From: Microvirga roseola
Lineage (GTDB): Bacteria; Pseudomonadota; Alphaproteobacteria; Rhizobiales; Beijerinckiaceae
Assembly (NCBI RefSeq): GCF_020866965.1
Contig: NZ_JAJATX010000002.1
Location: 69,429 to 112,245, forward strand
Reading direction: 5' to 3'
DNA length: 42,817 nt
Positions 1 to 8,479 of the stretch are shown in pieces (positions within the stretch are counted from its first letter, which is position 1; every line of letters begins with the position of its first letter). The notes beneath the pieces were generated by a model that saw only the letters and a list, made by a program, of their open reading frames with translations, was not told where the DNA came from and did no database searches. Position numbers and translations under genes: made by a program.

Positions 1-472
1 GCGCCCGGTGGTAGAGTGGGACGAAGGGCGCGCCCTCGCCGCCCGAAGCCACATCCGCATGGCGGAAATGGGAGATGGTGTCGATGCCGATTGCCTGCGC
101 CACGCGCGGGCCGTTGCCGAGCTGGCGTGTGAAGCGGATCTCCGGGCGGTGATAGACCGTCTGCCCGTGGAAGCCGATCAGGCCCACATCGCCTGCCGGG
201 ATATTCGCCTCCGCCATGAAGCGGCGGATCGCGCCGATATGCGCCTCCGTCACCTCCCGGTCCAGGTCCTCCAGAGGCTCGACCTGCGCGCGCTGCGGCT
301 GGGCGATGAGATCCTGCAGACGGCGGCGCAGATCCTCCGGATAGGAATAGGTCTGTCCGGGACCCGGTCTCACGAGGGTGTCTCCGTCGGTCTCCACCAT
401 GGAGACGTCGATGCCGTCCATCGACGTCCCGCTGATGACGCCGATCGCTTTGACGGGTGGACGCTGCAACAT
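1..472 (-). CDS. anmK: anhydro-N-acetylmuramic acid kinase (partial, N-terminal 157 residues)
   Basis: AnmK phosphorylates 1,6-anhydro-MurNAc, with ring opening, to MurNAc-6-phosphate in peptidoglycan recycling. The frame starts at an ATG at 472 preceded by a GGAGG-type ribosome site and runs off the left edge. Residues 11-22 carry GVISGTSMDGID, the family's N-terminal phosphate-binding signature. Further on are GFHGQTVYHRP and the HFRHADVASGGEGAPFVP block, matching AnmK's GxHGQT and DFRxxDxAxGGxGAPLVP motifs. Full-length AnmK is about 370 residues, so roughly 60 percent is outside the window. It diverges from the transporter gene at 613 and probably shares its control region. Family assignment is near certain; the rest of the gene is unseen. 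Confidence 0.93.
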   Translation of the reverse strand, partial: MLQRPPVKAIGVISGTSMDGIDVSMVETDGDTLVRPGPGQTYSYPEDLRRRLQDLIAQPQRAQVEPLEDLDREVTEAHIGAIRRFMAEANIPAGDVGLIGFHGQTVYHRPEIRFTRQLGNGPRVAQAIGIDTISHFRHADVASGGEGAPFVPLYHRA

Positions 473-505
473 CGGTTCCTCCGAAAATCCTGTGCGCCTG
501 CGAAC

Positions 506-541
506 CATACCACAGGCCAAGCTGCGGTCCAGAGTGGTATG
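506..541. promoter_or_regulatory. Inverted repeat CATACCAC / GTGGTATG in the anmK-transporter divergent region
   Basis: Perfect 8-bp arms lie at 506-513 and 534-541, 20 bp apart, between the divergent anmK and binding-protein genes. The GGTATG half-site also occurs upstream of the kinase operon (8279-8284, as CATACC). HutC-type GntR proteins bind GGTATnnnACC-like sites, and a GntR gene lies at 6571-7371. Operator function is inferred. Confidence 0.4.
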
Positions 542-546
542 ATATT

Positions 547-580
547 GGACCATGACAGGTCCGCGGCTATGCCCTATAAA
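547..580 (+). promoter_or_regulatory. sigma70 promoter with an inverted repeat centred on its -35 box
   Basis: The -35 ATGACA (552-557) and -10 TATAAA (575-580) are separated by exactly 17 bp, about 30 bp upstream of the binding-protein ATG. The -35 hexamer is the spacer of a GGACC/GGTCC inverted repeat (547-551 and 558-562). A protein bound there would block RNA polymerase. The likely regulator is the GntR protein of the facing operon (inference). Confidence 0.55.
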
Positions 581-612
581 ATCGGCTGCGGCTTCCAAGG
601 GAGAGAAAAAAC

Positions 613-2115
613 ATGTTCTTCAGGTCAGCTTTGCGCACCAGCTTAAGCGCAGGTCTCATGGTGGCGGCGATGGCCTCCGCTTCCGCACAGGTCCTCGAGA
701 TCGCGACCGATAACGGCCCGACGGGCCTCGATCCGCACCTCATCACCGCCTTCCCGAGCTTCATGGTGGTGAATGGCAACATCTATGAGGGCCTCACCTC
801 CGTCGATGCGGATCTGAAGATCAACCCCGGCCTTGCCCAGTCCTGGAACGTCTCGTCCGACGGCAAGACCTACACCTTCAAGCTCCGCCCCGGCGTCAAA
901 TTTCACGACGGCTCCGACATGACGGCGGAGGACGTGGTGTCCTCCATCAAGCGCGTGCAGAGCAAGGAGATCGCATCCCCGCTCGCAAGCCGCCTCTCGG
1001 CCGTCGAGAGCGCCAGCGCGGTCGATCCGCAGACGGTGGAGCTGAAGCTGAAGGAGCCCTCCGCGGCGCTCCTGTCGTCCCTGGCCACCATCGCCATCGT
1101 TCCGAGCGAGATGGAGGCGAACAAGGACGCGCTTCAGAAGACTCCGGTCGGCACGGGTCCGTTCAAGTTCCAGGAATGGCAGCCGAACGGCTACATCCTG
1201 CTCACGAAGAACGAGAACTATTGGGAGCAGGGCCTGCCGAAGCTCGGCGGCCTCAAGTTCAACATCGTGCCTGAAACGGCGACCCGCCAGGTGGGCCTCG
1301 TCAACGGCCAGTATGCGCTTCTGCCGAACATCGATGCCGCCACGGCGCTTCAGGTCAAGGGCAAGCCGAACGTGAAGATCGACGAGACCATGGATCTCGC
1401 CTACACGCTCATCGGCATGAACGTGTCGAAGCCGCCCTTCGACAACCCGAAGGTGCGCGAGGCGCTCAACTATGCGCTCAACCGCCAGGAGATCGTTGAC
1501 GCGGCTCTCTTCGGCGCAGGCGTTCCGGGCGGTCCGCTCTCGCCGGCCCTGAAGTCCTGGGCCCTCGATGTGAAGGAGTTCCCCTGCTACACGCACGACC
1601 CGGCCAAGGCGCAGGCGCTCCTCAAGGAGGCGGGCGTCTCCACGCCGGTCGCGGTGACGCTGAAGGTCCTGCCGCGCCAGGACATCAAGGACATCGCCCA
1701 GGTGGTGCAGGAGCAGCTCAACAATGCCGGCTTCAAGGTGGAGCTGGTCAACCAGGAGCAGGGCCAGTTCATCCAGGATTGGCGCAACAGCAACTTCGAC
1801 ATGTTCGCCTCCATCAATGCGGGCCAGCCGGATCCGGACGAGTATTTCTACCGCACCTTCCGCACGGGCGGCTCGACCAACGTGTTCAAGTATTCGGACG
1901 CGGAGGTCGACCAGCTCCTCGACCGCGCCCGCACCCTGCAGGATCAGTCCGCCCGCAAGGCCGATTACGACAAGGTGCAGAGAAAGCTCGCCTGCTCGGG
2001 TCCGGTGGCGCACCTGACCTACGGCACGCTGTTCTCCGCCATGCGCGACAAGCTGCAGGGCTACGAGGTCATGCCGAACCGTTCGCTCAGCACCCTGCGC
2101 GACGCCACCTACTAA
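613..2115 (+). CDS. ABC transporter substrate-binding protein, family 5 (Dpp/Opp type)
   Basis: A periplasmic binding protein of 500 residues, normal length for family 5 (DppA/OppA/NikA). It has a signal peptide of about 26 residues (Arg, hydrophobic stretch, then ASAQ) and the typical opening in which the mature protein begins EIATDNGPTGLDP. An internal YTFKLRPGVKFHDG matches the SBP_bac_5 signature (LRxGVKFHDG). The ATG is preceded by AGGGAGAG. Family members bind peptides, nickel or muropeptides. Because anmK, nagA and a GlcNAc kinase surround it, I infer a cell-wall-derived amino sugar or muropeptide as ligand. A terminator-like hairpin directly follows, so this gene may be expressed above the permeases. 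Confidence 0.9.
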   Translation: MFFRSALRTSLSAGLMVAAMASASAQVLEIATDNGPTGLDPHLITAFPSFMVVNGNIYEGLTSVDADLKINPGLAQSWNVSSDGKTYTFKLRPGVKFHDGSDMTAEDVVSSIKRVQSKEIASPLASRLSAVESASAVDPQTVELKLKEPSAALLSSLATIAIVPSEMEANKDALQKTPVGTGPFKFQEWQPNGYILLTKNENYWEQGLPKLGGLKFNIVPETATRQVGLVNGQYALLPNIDAATALQVKGKPNVKIDETMDLAYTLIGMNVSKPPFDNPKVREALNYALNRQEIVDAALFGAGVPGGPLSPALKSWALDVKEFPCYTHDPAKAQALLKEAGVSTPVAVTLKVLPRQDIKDIAQVVQEQLNNAGFKVELVNQEQGQFIQDWRNSNFDMFASINAGQPDPDEYFYRTFRTGGSTNVFKYSDAEVDQLLDRARTLQDQSARKADYDKVQRKLACSGPVAHLTYGTLFSAMRDKLQGYEVMPNRSLSTLRDATY

Positions 2116-2130
2116 TCAGGAAACGACGCA

Positions 2131-2166
2131 CCGGCGCCGCTGTGAGGCGGCGCCGGATTTCTTTTT
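2131..2166 (+). terminator. Intra-operon terminator-like hairpin between binding protein and permeases
   Basis: A 10-bp perfect GC-rich stem (CCGGCGCCGC at 2131-2140, complement at 2147-2156) with a 6-nt loop is followed by ATTTCTTTTT. It has the form of an intrinsic terminator 15 bp after the binding-protein stop and before two co-directional permeases. It is probably a partial terminator that sets a high binding-protein to permease ratio. Confidence 0.8.
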
Positions 2167-2184
2167 GGAGCGAAGTTCAGTCTC

Positions 2185-3132
<948 letters not shown>

Positions 3133-3134
3133 CC

Positions 3135-3959
3135 ATGTCGCGTCTGGCCCGGAACAAGCTTCTTGCCTTCGCCGTCGTCCTCGTGGCGATCCAGCTCTTT
3201 CTCGCTTTCGCCGCGCCCCTGATCGCGCCTTACGATCCGATGTCCCAGAGTGTGGCGCGACGCCTGCGCGGTCCCACGGACCTCAACTGGCTCGGCACCG
3301 ACCAGTTGGGCCGGGACGTGCTGACCCGCATTCTCTACGGCTACCGCACCTCGCTCATCGCCTGCGTGACGGCGGTCGGCCTCGCTCTTCTGGCCGGAGG
3401 CGCCCTCGGCCTCGTCGCCGCCTATTACCGCGGCTGGCTCGACCGCATCATCATGCGCGTCATGGACGTGCTTTTCGCCTTCCCGGTGATGCTGCTGGCG
3501 ATCGGCATCATCGCGGTGCTGGGGCCGCATACCTACAGTGCGGCGGCGGCCATCGCCGTAGTCTATACGCCGATCTTCGCACGGCTCGTGCGTGGCCCCG
3601 CCCTCGTGCTCTGCGAGAGCGAGTATGTGGCGGGCGCCAAAGCCATCGGCGCATCGGATGCGCGCATCATCTTCCTGCACATCCTGCCGAACCTCGCCTC
3701 CGTGATTCTCGTTCAGACGAGCCTGCTGCTCTCCGCCGCCGTCCTGGTGGAGGCGTCGCTCTCCTTCCTCGGCCTCGGCACGCAGCCGCCCACGCCGTCG
3801 CTCGGCCTGATGCTGTCGGAGGGGCGCAACTTCCTCATGCTCTCCCCCTGGAGCGCGATCTTCGCGGGCTTTGCGATCCTCTTCCTGTCCTTCGGCTTCA
3901 ACCTGCTCGGCGACGCCCTGCGCGATACCCTCGATCCGCGGCTCAGAGGCCAGTCGTGA
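3135..3959 (+). CDS. ABC transporter permease, DppC type
   Basis: A 274-residue partner permease. I start it at the ATG at 3135, two bases after the DppB-type stop, although the frame is open far upstream. The N-terminus (MSRLARNKLL, then a membrane segment) and the motif LGTDQLGRDVLTRILYG are diagnostic of DppC/OppC proteins. The EAA loop appears as EYVAGAKAIGASD and the C-terminus as LGDALRDTLDPRLRG. The stop overlaps the next gene's GTG start by 4 bp. Heterodimer with the preceding permease. In most Dpp systems two ATPase genes follow here; they are absent. Confidence 0.92.
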   Translation: MSRLARNKLLAFAVVLVAIQLFLAFAAPLIAPYDPMSQSVARRLRGPTDLNWLGTDQLGRDVLTRILYGYRTSLIACVTAVGLALLAGGALGLVAAYYRGWLDRIIMRVMDVLFAFPVMLLAIGIIAVLGPHTYSAAAAIAVVYTPIFARLVRGPALVLCESEYVAGAKAIGASDARIIFLHILPNLASVILVQTSLLLSAAVLVEASLSFLGLGTQPPTPSLGLMLSEGRNFLMLSPWSAIFAGFAILFLSFGFNLLGDALRDTLDPRLRGQS

Positions 3960-4402
3960 TCGTGCGGGCGGCCGCGCGGGAGGATGTCCAGGCGCTGGCG
4001 GCCATCGCCGCGCGATCCTACCGGGCGGCCTTCGCCGGGATCCTGGAAGAGGACGTGCTCGCCGGACGCGATTCAGCCTCCTTCGCACAGCGCTACGCAG
4101 AGGTTTGGGCGCGCATGCTGGTCGCCGTCTCGCAGGACAAGCCTGTCGGCTTTCTGCTCATGACCGACGGTCACATCGACATGCTGTTCATGGATCCCGC
4201 TGCGAGCGGGCAAGGCGGCGGTGCATTGCTGCTGCAGGAGGCGGAGAGGCTGGGGGCAAAGAGCCTCGAATGCTTCCGCGACAATCATGGCGCGCGCCGG
4301 TTCTACGAGCGCCACGGCTGGCGTGTTGCGAAAGAATACGAGCGCGAGTTCGCCGGGCGCAGCCGCAGCTTCGTTCTCTATGAGAGGACGAGCGGAGATT
4401 AA
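3956..4402 (+). CDS. GNAT family N-acetyltransferase
   Basis: A 148-residue protein starting at a GTG that overlaps the permease stop by 4 bp, implying translational coupling. It opens IVRAAAREDVQAL, the usual first strand and helix of a GNAT fold. The acetyl-CoA region is around residues 75-95 (DPAASGQGGGALLL, a variant of the Q/RxxGxG/A loop). The C-terminal block CFRDNHGARRFYERHGW is typical of the family. The substrate is unknown; the position in an amino-sugar transport operon suggests a sugar, muropeptide or peptide amine (inference). Its stop codon overlaps that of the convergent nagA. Confidence 0.85.
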   Translation: MIVRAAAREDVQALAAIAARSYRAAFAGILEEDVLAGRDSASFAQRYAEVWARMLVAVSQDKPVGFLLMTDGHIDMLFMDPAASGQGGGALLLQEAERLGAKSLECFRDNHGARRFYERHGWRVAKEYEREFAGRSRSFVLYERTSGD

Positions 4403-5535
4403 GTCGAGGACGCTCCGTCGATCCAGGTTTCCCGCACCTGCAGACCATCGTCCAGAAGAACGAGGCTCGCGCGGTAGCCCGGCGCGATCCGTCCGAGCTC
4501 GTGATCGAGCCTGAGGAAGGCGGCCGGGTTCTGGGAGGCCATGCGCAGCACGTCCGGCAGTCCGAGGCCCAGCCGCTGCACGCTGTTGCGCACGGCGCTC
4601 GCCATGTCGATGTCCGCTCCCGCGAGGGTGCCGTCCCCGGTCGTCAGCCTATCGCCGTTCCGGTAGATCGTGCGCCCGTGCAGCGCGAACTGCGTGAGGT
4701 CCGTGCCGGTGACCGACATGGCGTCGGACACGAGCATCATCCGCTCGGTGCCCTTCGCGGCGATGGCGACACGCAAGGACGCATCGCTCACGTGATGCCC
4801 GTCGACGATCAGCCCGCACCAAGTATCCCGGCTGTCTAGCGCCGCGCCCACGGGGCCGGGATCGCGCCCGGCCAGCGGCGGCATGGCGTTGAAGAGATGA
4901 GTGAAGCCGCGCAGCCCATGCCGCGTCGCTTCCATGATCGTGCCGTAGTCGCTCGCGGTGTGCCCGGCGCAGATCAGGACGCCTGCGGCGGCAAGGCGGG
5001 CAACCGCGTCCATGCGGTTGCGCTCGGGGGCCAGCGTCACCAGGGTGCGGCCTTCCTGCAGGGAGGTCAGGATGGCGACGTCCTCTTCCTCCATCGGGCG
5101 GATGAAGGCGGGATTGTGTACGCCCTTGCGCTCCGGGCTGATGAAAGGGCCTTCCAGATGGATGCCGAGCACGCCGGGAACGCGGGCGGCCAGCGCCTCG
5201 CGCATGGCCTCCACGGCCTCCGCCATGGTCTCGCGCGTATCGGTGATGAAGGTCGGCAGCAATCCCACCGTGCCGTAGGCGCGATGCGCCGTGGCGATGG
5301 TCCTGATGCATTCGACGGAGCGGACGTCGTTGAACAGGAGCCCGCCGCCGCCATTGACCTGAACGTCGATGAAGCCGGGCGCCAGCAGGCCCTCGATGCG
5401 TCGGCGTTCGATATCGGAGCCGAGGTCCTTCTCCAGGGGGACGGCAGCGATCCGGCCGCTCTCGATGACGACCGCGCGCCCGTCGAGCATGTGGGAGCCG
5501 TCGAAGATCCGGGCTCCGGTGAGGGCGATGCGCAT
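4399..5535 (-). CDS. nagA: N-acetylglucosamine-6-phosphate deacetylase
   Basis: A cytoplasmic amidohydrolase converting GlcNAc-6-P to GlcN-6-P and acetate. At 378 residues it is the usual length. Visible motifs are GFIDVQVNGGGG near residue 55, HLEGPF (Glu128, metal ligand), GHTASDY (His192, metal ligand), THLFNAM (His213) and VSDAMSVTG (Asp271, catalytic). The ATG overlaps the stop of the SIS-domain gene by one base (TGATG). It is the last gene of the kinase-GntR-SIS-nagA operon. Its stop codon overlaps that of the convergent GNAT gene. Confidence 0.96.
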   Translation of the reverse strand: MRIALTGARIFDGSHMLDGRAVVIESGRIAAVPLEKDLGSDIERRRIEGLLAPGFIDVQVNGGGGLLFNDVRSVECIRTIATAHRAYGTVGLLPTFITDTRETMAEAVEAMREALAARVPGVLGIHLEGPFISPERKGVHNPAFIRPMEEEDVAILTSLQEGRTLVTLAPERNRMDAVARLAAAGVLICAGHTASDYGTIMEATRHGLRGFTHLFNAMPPLAGRDPGPVGAALDSRDTWCGLIVDGHHVSDASLRVAIAAKGTERMMLVSDAMSVTGTDLTQFALHGRTIYRNGDRLTTGDGTLAGADIDMASAVRNSVQRLGLGLPDVLRMASQNPAAFLRLDHELGRIAPGYRASLVLLDDGLQVRETWIDGASST

Positions 5536-6578
5536 CAGACGGTCTCCGTCACCTTCCGCAGGCGCGGAGGATTGTCCGGGTTGCGGCCGCGCGCCTGGGC
5601 GATGGCGTTCACGAGGAGATAGAAGCTCTGAATGAGGGCGAGCGGCGCGAGATAGGGATGCGCATCCTCGACGGAAGGCAGCATGACGCTCGCAGGCCCT
5701 TCCGCCGCGCCGGCGACGACGACGGGAACGCCCTGCTCGTTGAGTTTCGTGACGAGATCGTTGACGCCGCTCAGGGTCTCGTCGCGCTGGCTAAGGACCA
5801 GGACCGGGAAGTGCTCGCCGGCGAGCGTCCAGGGGCCGTGCATGAGTTCGGCGGCGCTCATGGCCTCCGCATGGATGCCGGAGGTCTCCTTGAGCTTCAG
5901 CGCCACCTCCTGCGCCATGGCGAAACCGACGCCACGCCCGACCACGAAGAGGTTGTCGGCCTGCGACAGCACAGGCAGCGCCGCCGACCAGTCGGTCGCG
6001 GCGGCCTTGTCGAGAAGATCGGGAAGGGTATCGAGAGCAGCGACCAGATCCCGGTCCTGCGACCAGTGGGCGACGAGCTGCAATCCCGCCGCCAGCGCCG
6101 CTATGAAGGACTTCGTGGCGGCGACGCTCTTCTCCGGGCCTGCATGGAGCGGCAGCACGACCTCGCAGGTGGAGGCGAGCGGGGAGGAGGTGTCGTTGAC
6201 CAGCGCCACGGTCAGCGCGCCGTCGTCCCGGCCTGCGCGGGCGAGGTTGAGGATGTCCGGGCTGCGGCCCGATTGCGAGACGGCGAGGAAGAGCGCATCG
6301 CGCATGCGCGGGCGCGCCTCGTAGACGGACGTCACCGACGGGCCGACGGAGGCGGTCACGAGGCCGGAATGGATCTCGAGGAGATATTTGACGAAGGTCG
6401 CCGCATTGTCCGAGCTGCCGCGCGCGCAGGTAACCGCGAAAGGCGGAGGAGAGGCGCGAAGACGCTCGCCCAGGTCGCGGCAGAGACCGGCATTGTTTGT
6501 CAGAAGACGCGCGACGACCTGCGGAGCCTCGCGGGCCTCATTGAGCATGGCTGTCATGGAAATGTCTGTGTCAGGCAT
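5535..6578 (-). CDS. SIS-domain glucosamine-6-phosphate deaminase (NagB-II type, GlmS-like)
   Basis: 347 residues with two SIS domains and no N-terminal glutaminase domain. The first SIS domain has CARGSSDNAATFVKY, the second VGRGVGFAMAQEVALKLKE followed by EAMSAAELMHGP. The C-terminus PPRLRKVTETV corresponds to GlmS's PRNLAKSVTVE tail. This layout is that of the NagB-II deaminases of Shewanella and alphaproteobacteria, which replace classical NagB and convert GlcN-6-P to fructose-6-P and ammonia. Adjacency to nagA (1-bp overlap) supports this. An AgaS-type isomerase is the alternative. The start overlaps the GntR gene by 8 bp. Confidence 0.85.
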   Translation of the reverse strand: MPDTDISMTAMLNEAREAPQVVARLLTNNAGLCRDLGERLRASPPPFAVTCARGSSDNAATFVKYLLEIHSGLVTASVGPSVTSVYEARPRMRDALFLAVSQSGRSPDILNLARAGRDDGALTVALVNDTSSPLASTCEVVLPLHAGPEKSVAATKSFIAALAAGLQLVAHWSQDRDLVAALDTLPDLLDKAAATDWSAALPVLSQADNLFVVGRGVGFAMAQEVALKLKETSGIHAEAMSAAELMHGPWTLAGEHFPVLVLSQRDETLSGVNDLVTKLNEQGVPVVVAGAAEGPASVMLPSVEDAHPYLAPLALIQSFYLLVNAIAQARGRNPDNPPRLRKVTETV

Positions 6579-7371
6579 CGTTGCTGTGCATCCGCTCGGG
6601 CTGGCTGATGGTCAGCTCGGCCACGAAATCATAGGCATCGCCCCGGTAATAGGACGAGGTGAACTCCACCGCCTCTCCCGACGCCGTGAACGAACGGCGC
6701 TCGATATAGAGGGCGGGGCTCTGGGGCGGAACGTGGAGCAGGGAGGCCTGTTCCTCGCTAAGCAGAACCGCGTGCAACCTCTGCAGCGCGCGGCTCGGCA
6801 TGAAGCCCATCTCGTGCAGCACCGCGTAGAGGGACTGCTTCACGAGGGAAGGATCGGGCAGGTAGCGGCTGGGGACGACCGCATGCTCGATCGCCATGGG
6901 GATGCCGTTGGCGAGGCGCAGGCGGTTGACGCGGCTCACCTGCTCGCCGGGGGAGAGGCCGAGCGCCATCAGCTCATTCGACGTGGCGGGCCCGACGGAA
7001 CGGCTCAGCAGCACGGCGGAGGATTCGAGCCCGCGGGCCGACATGTCGTCGGTAAAGCTCGACAGGCGCGAGAGCGGCTGCTCGAGGCGCATCTGCGGCG
7101 CGATGAAGGTGCCCGATCCCCAGCGCTGGACGAGCACGCCTTTCTTGACGAGACCCGTGATGGCCTTGCGCACGGTGACGCGCGAAATGCCGAGCTGCTT
7201 GGCGAGGTCCCGCTCGCCGGGAAGGGCCGCATCCGGCTTGATCGAGCCCTTGCGGACAGCCTCCTCGATGGCCTGCTGGAGCTGAAGATACAGCGGGGTC
7301 GGATTGCCGTCGTCCAGCGGCAGCAGCGAGAGCGGTTCGGAGGCCTGCTCGGTCATTACGGCGTCGGTCAT
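6571..7371 (-). CDS. GntR/HutC-family transcriptional regulator (NagR-like)
   Basis: 266 residues. I start it at the ATG at 7371, which follows AGAGGAGG and overlaps the kinase stop by one base; the open frame upstream is not coding. The winged helix is at about residues 25-90, with PGERDLAKQLGISRVTVRKA and the wing QRWGSGTFIAP. A UTRA effector domain follows, with RLRLANGIPMAIEH and the terminal SYYRGDAYDFVAEL. HutC-family members with UTRA domains in such operons sense GlcN-6-P or GlcNAc-6-P and repress nag genes. Likely operators are the inverted repeats at 506-562 and 8275-8301. Confidence 0.92.
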   Translation of the reverse strand: MTDAVMTEQASEPLSLLPLDDGNPTPLYLQLQQAIEEAVRKGSIKPDAALPGERDLAKQLGISRVTVRKAITGLVKKGVLVQRWGSGTFIAPQMRLEQPLSRLSSFTDDMSARGLESSAVLLSRSVGPATSNELMALGLSPGEQVSRVNRLRLANGIPMAIEHAVVPSRYLPDPSLVKQSLYAVLHEMGFMPSRALQRLHAVLLSEEQASLLHVPPQSPALYIERRSFTASGEAVEFTSSYYRGDAYDFVAELTISQPERMHSNDA

Positions 7372-8249
7372 CACGGCCTCCTCTCTGATGCTGCCCGTCC
7401 CAGGATGATGGCGCCATCCAGTGCATCCGCTGCGGGCGGAACGATGGCTTTTTGGATGGGCGGCGGAAGCCAGGGCCGCAGGGGCTCCCCCAATCCGCCG
7501 AACAGGCACAGGGCCGGCGCGCCGAGATCGAGCAGGCGTGCGGCGATGCCCGCCAGTCCATGGGCGGCCCAGGATACAAGATCGATGCCTAACGGATCGC
7601 GCCGCTCCGCATGCTGCAGGACGAGGGGCGCGAAGCGCGCATAATCGCTCGAACGGGCCTTGCCGACCCAATCGACCGTGGCTTCGGGCTCGTTGCCGAA
7701 CTCGGCCAGGATGGCTTGGGAGAGAGGCGTCGAGGGCGCACGTCCGTCATGAGCCCAGATGGCGCGGCGCAGGGCCTCGCGCCCGATGGCGGCCCCGCTG
7801 CCCTCGTCCGATATCTCGTAGCCCCAGCCGCCGACATAATGGCACTGCCCGGCAGCGCCGCCATAGCCGCAGGAGCCGGTACCGACGATCAGGATGGCCC
7901 CGTCGCCGCCGCCGAAGGCGCCGAGCCAGGCGGTGTGCGCATCCGTGTCGATGGAGAACGAGGCGAAGGGATGCGGACGCGAGAGGAAGCGCTCCACGGC
8001 GCTCGTCTGTCCTGCGCCGGCCGCGCCCATGCCCGCATGGACCCGCGCGAGATCGGATTCCGCGAGCCCTGCCTGCGCCAGCGCCTCACGGCAGGCCTCG
8101 CGCATCGAGGTCCAGGCGAGGTCCGGGTCGAGACGGATATTCGATGGACCGCCCGTGCCTTCTCCCAGCAGAATCCCCCGGCCGTCGCGCAGCCGCGCCC
8201 GGCATTTCGTGCCGCCGCCATCGAGGCCAAGAAAGAGGAGGTCGCTCAT
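7371..8249 (-). CDS. N-acetylglucosamine kinase, BadF/BadG/BcrA/BcrD ATPase family
   Basis: 292 residues from the ATG at 8249. It has the ASKHA phosphate-1 motif FLGLDGGGTKCRARL at residues 6-20, then GTGSCGYGG (phosphate-2), GGWGYEISDEGSGAAIGREAL (a GlcNAc-kinase hallmark) and a C-terminal GGLGEPL adenosine motif. It phosphorylates imported GlcNAc, or possibly glucosamine or MurNAc, to the 6-phosphate that NagA then deacetylates. It is the first gene of the operon and ends in a TGATG overlap with the GntR gene. An upstream in-frame start at 8306 would add 19 residues across the putative operator, so I reject it. Confidence 0.88.
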   Translation of the reverse strand: MSDLLFLGLDGGGTKCRARLRDGRGILLGEGTGGPSNIRLDPDLAWTSMREACREALAQAGLAESDLARVHAGMGAAGAGQTSAVERFLSRPHPFASFSIDTDAHTAWLGAFGGGDGAILIVGTGSCGYGGAAGQCHYVGGWGYEISDEGSGAAIGREALRRAIWAHDGRAPSTPLSQAILAEFGNEPEATVDWVGKARSSDYARFAPLVLQHAERRDPLGIDLVSWAAHGLAGIAARLLDLGAPALCLFGGLGEPLRPWLPPPIQKAIVPPAADALDGAIILGRAASERRP

Positions 8250-8274
8250 ATCGGAACTGGTTTTTGGACAGGAC

Positions 8275-8301
8275 GGTACATACCGCTGGTTCAGGACCAG
8301 C
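8275..8301. promoter_or_regulatory. Operator-like inverted repeats upstream of the kinase operon
   Basis: GGTACATACC (8275-8284, arms GGTA/TACC) abuts a 17-bp perfect repeat with 6-bp arms GCTGGT/ACCAGC (8285-8290 and 8296-8301). They lie 26-52 bp upstream of the kinase ATG. The CATACC half matches copies in the anmK-transporter intergenic region. Binding by the operon's own GntR regulator is inferred. I did not find a convincing -35/-10 pair. Confidence 0.45.
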
Positions 8302-8479
8302 ACCATGCCACTTAATATCCAGTTCGTGAAGGGGCGCGGAACTCACCCGCCCTCCGGCTGCGCATGGGCTCGGAGGCATGGCAGCCCGCAGGCGAGCCAA
8401 TGATGCGGAAGGGCATGCCATCGATTTTCTGGTAGCTCCTGCCTGAGAAGTACCAGTCGCAGGTCACTTGGATGTCTGC

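Noticed and set aside
8..646. Long plus-strand open frame over the left edge
   Set aside because: It is antisense to anmK, whose motifs are unmistakable on the minus strand, and it runs past the promoter and start of the binding-protein gene.
643..2013. Long minus-strand frame opposite the binding-protein gene
   Set aside because: Arg/Leu/Val-rich antisense of a high-GC gene with no motif or ribosome site.
7374..7671. 100-residue extension of the GntR frame
   Set aside because: It overlaps the kinase gene, has no regulator-like sequence, and the ATG at 7371 has a strong ribosome site.
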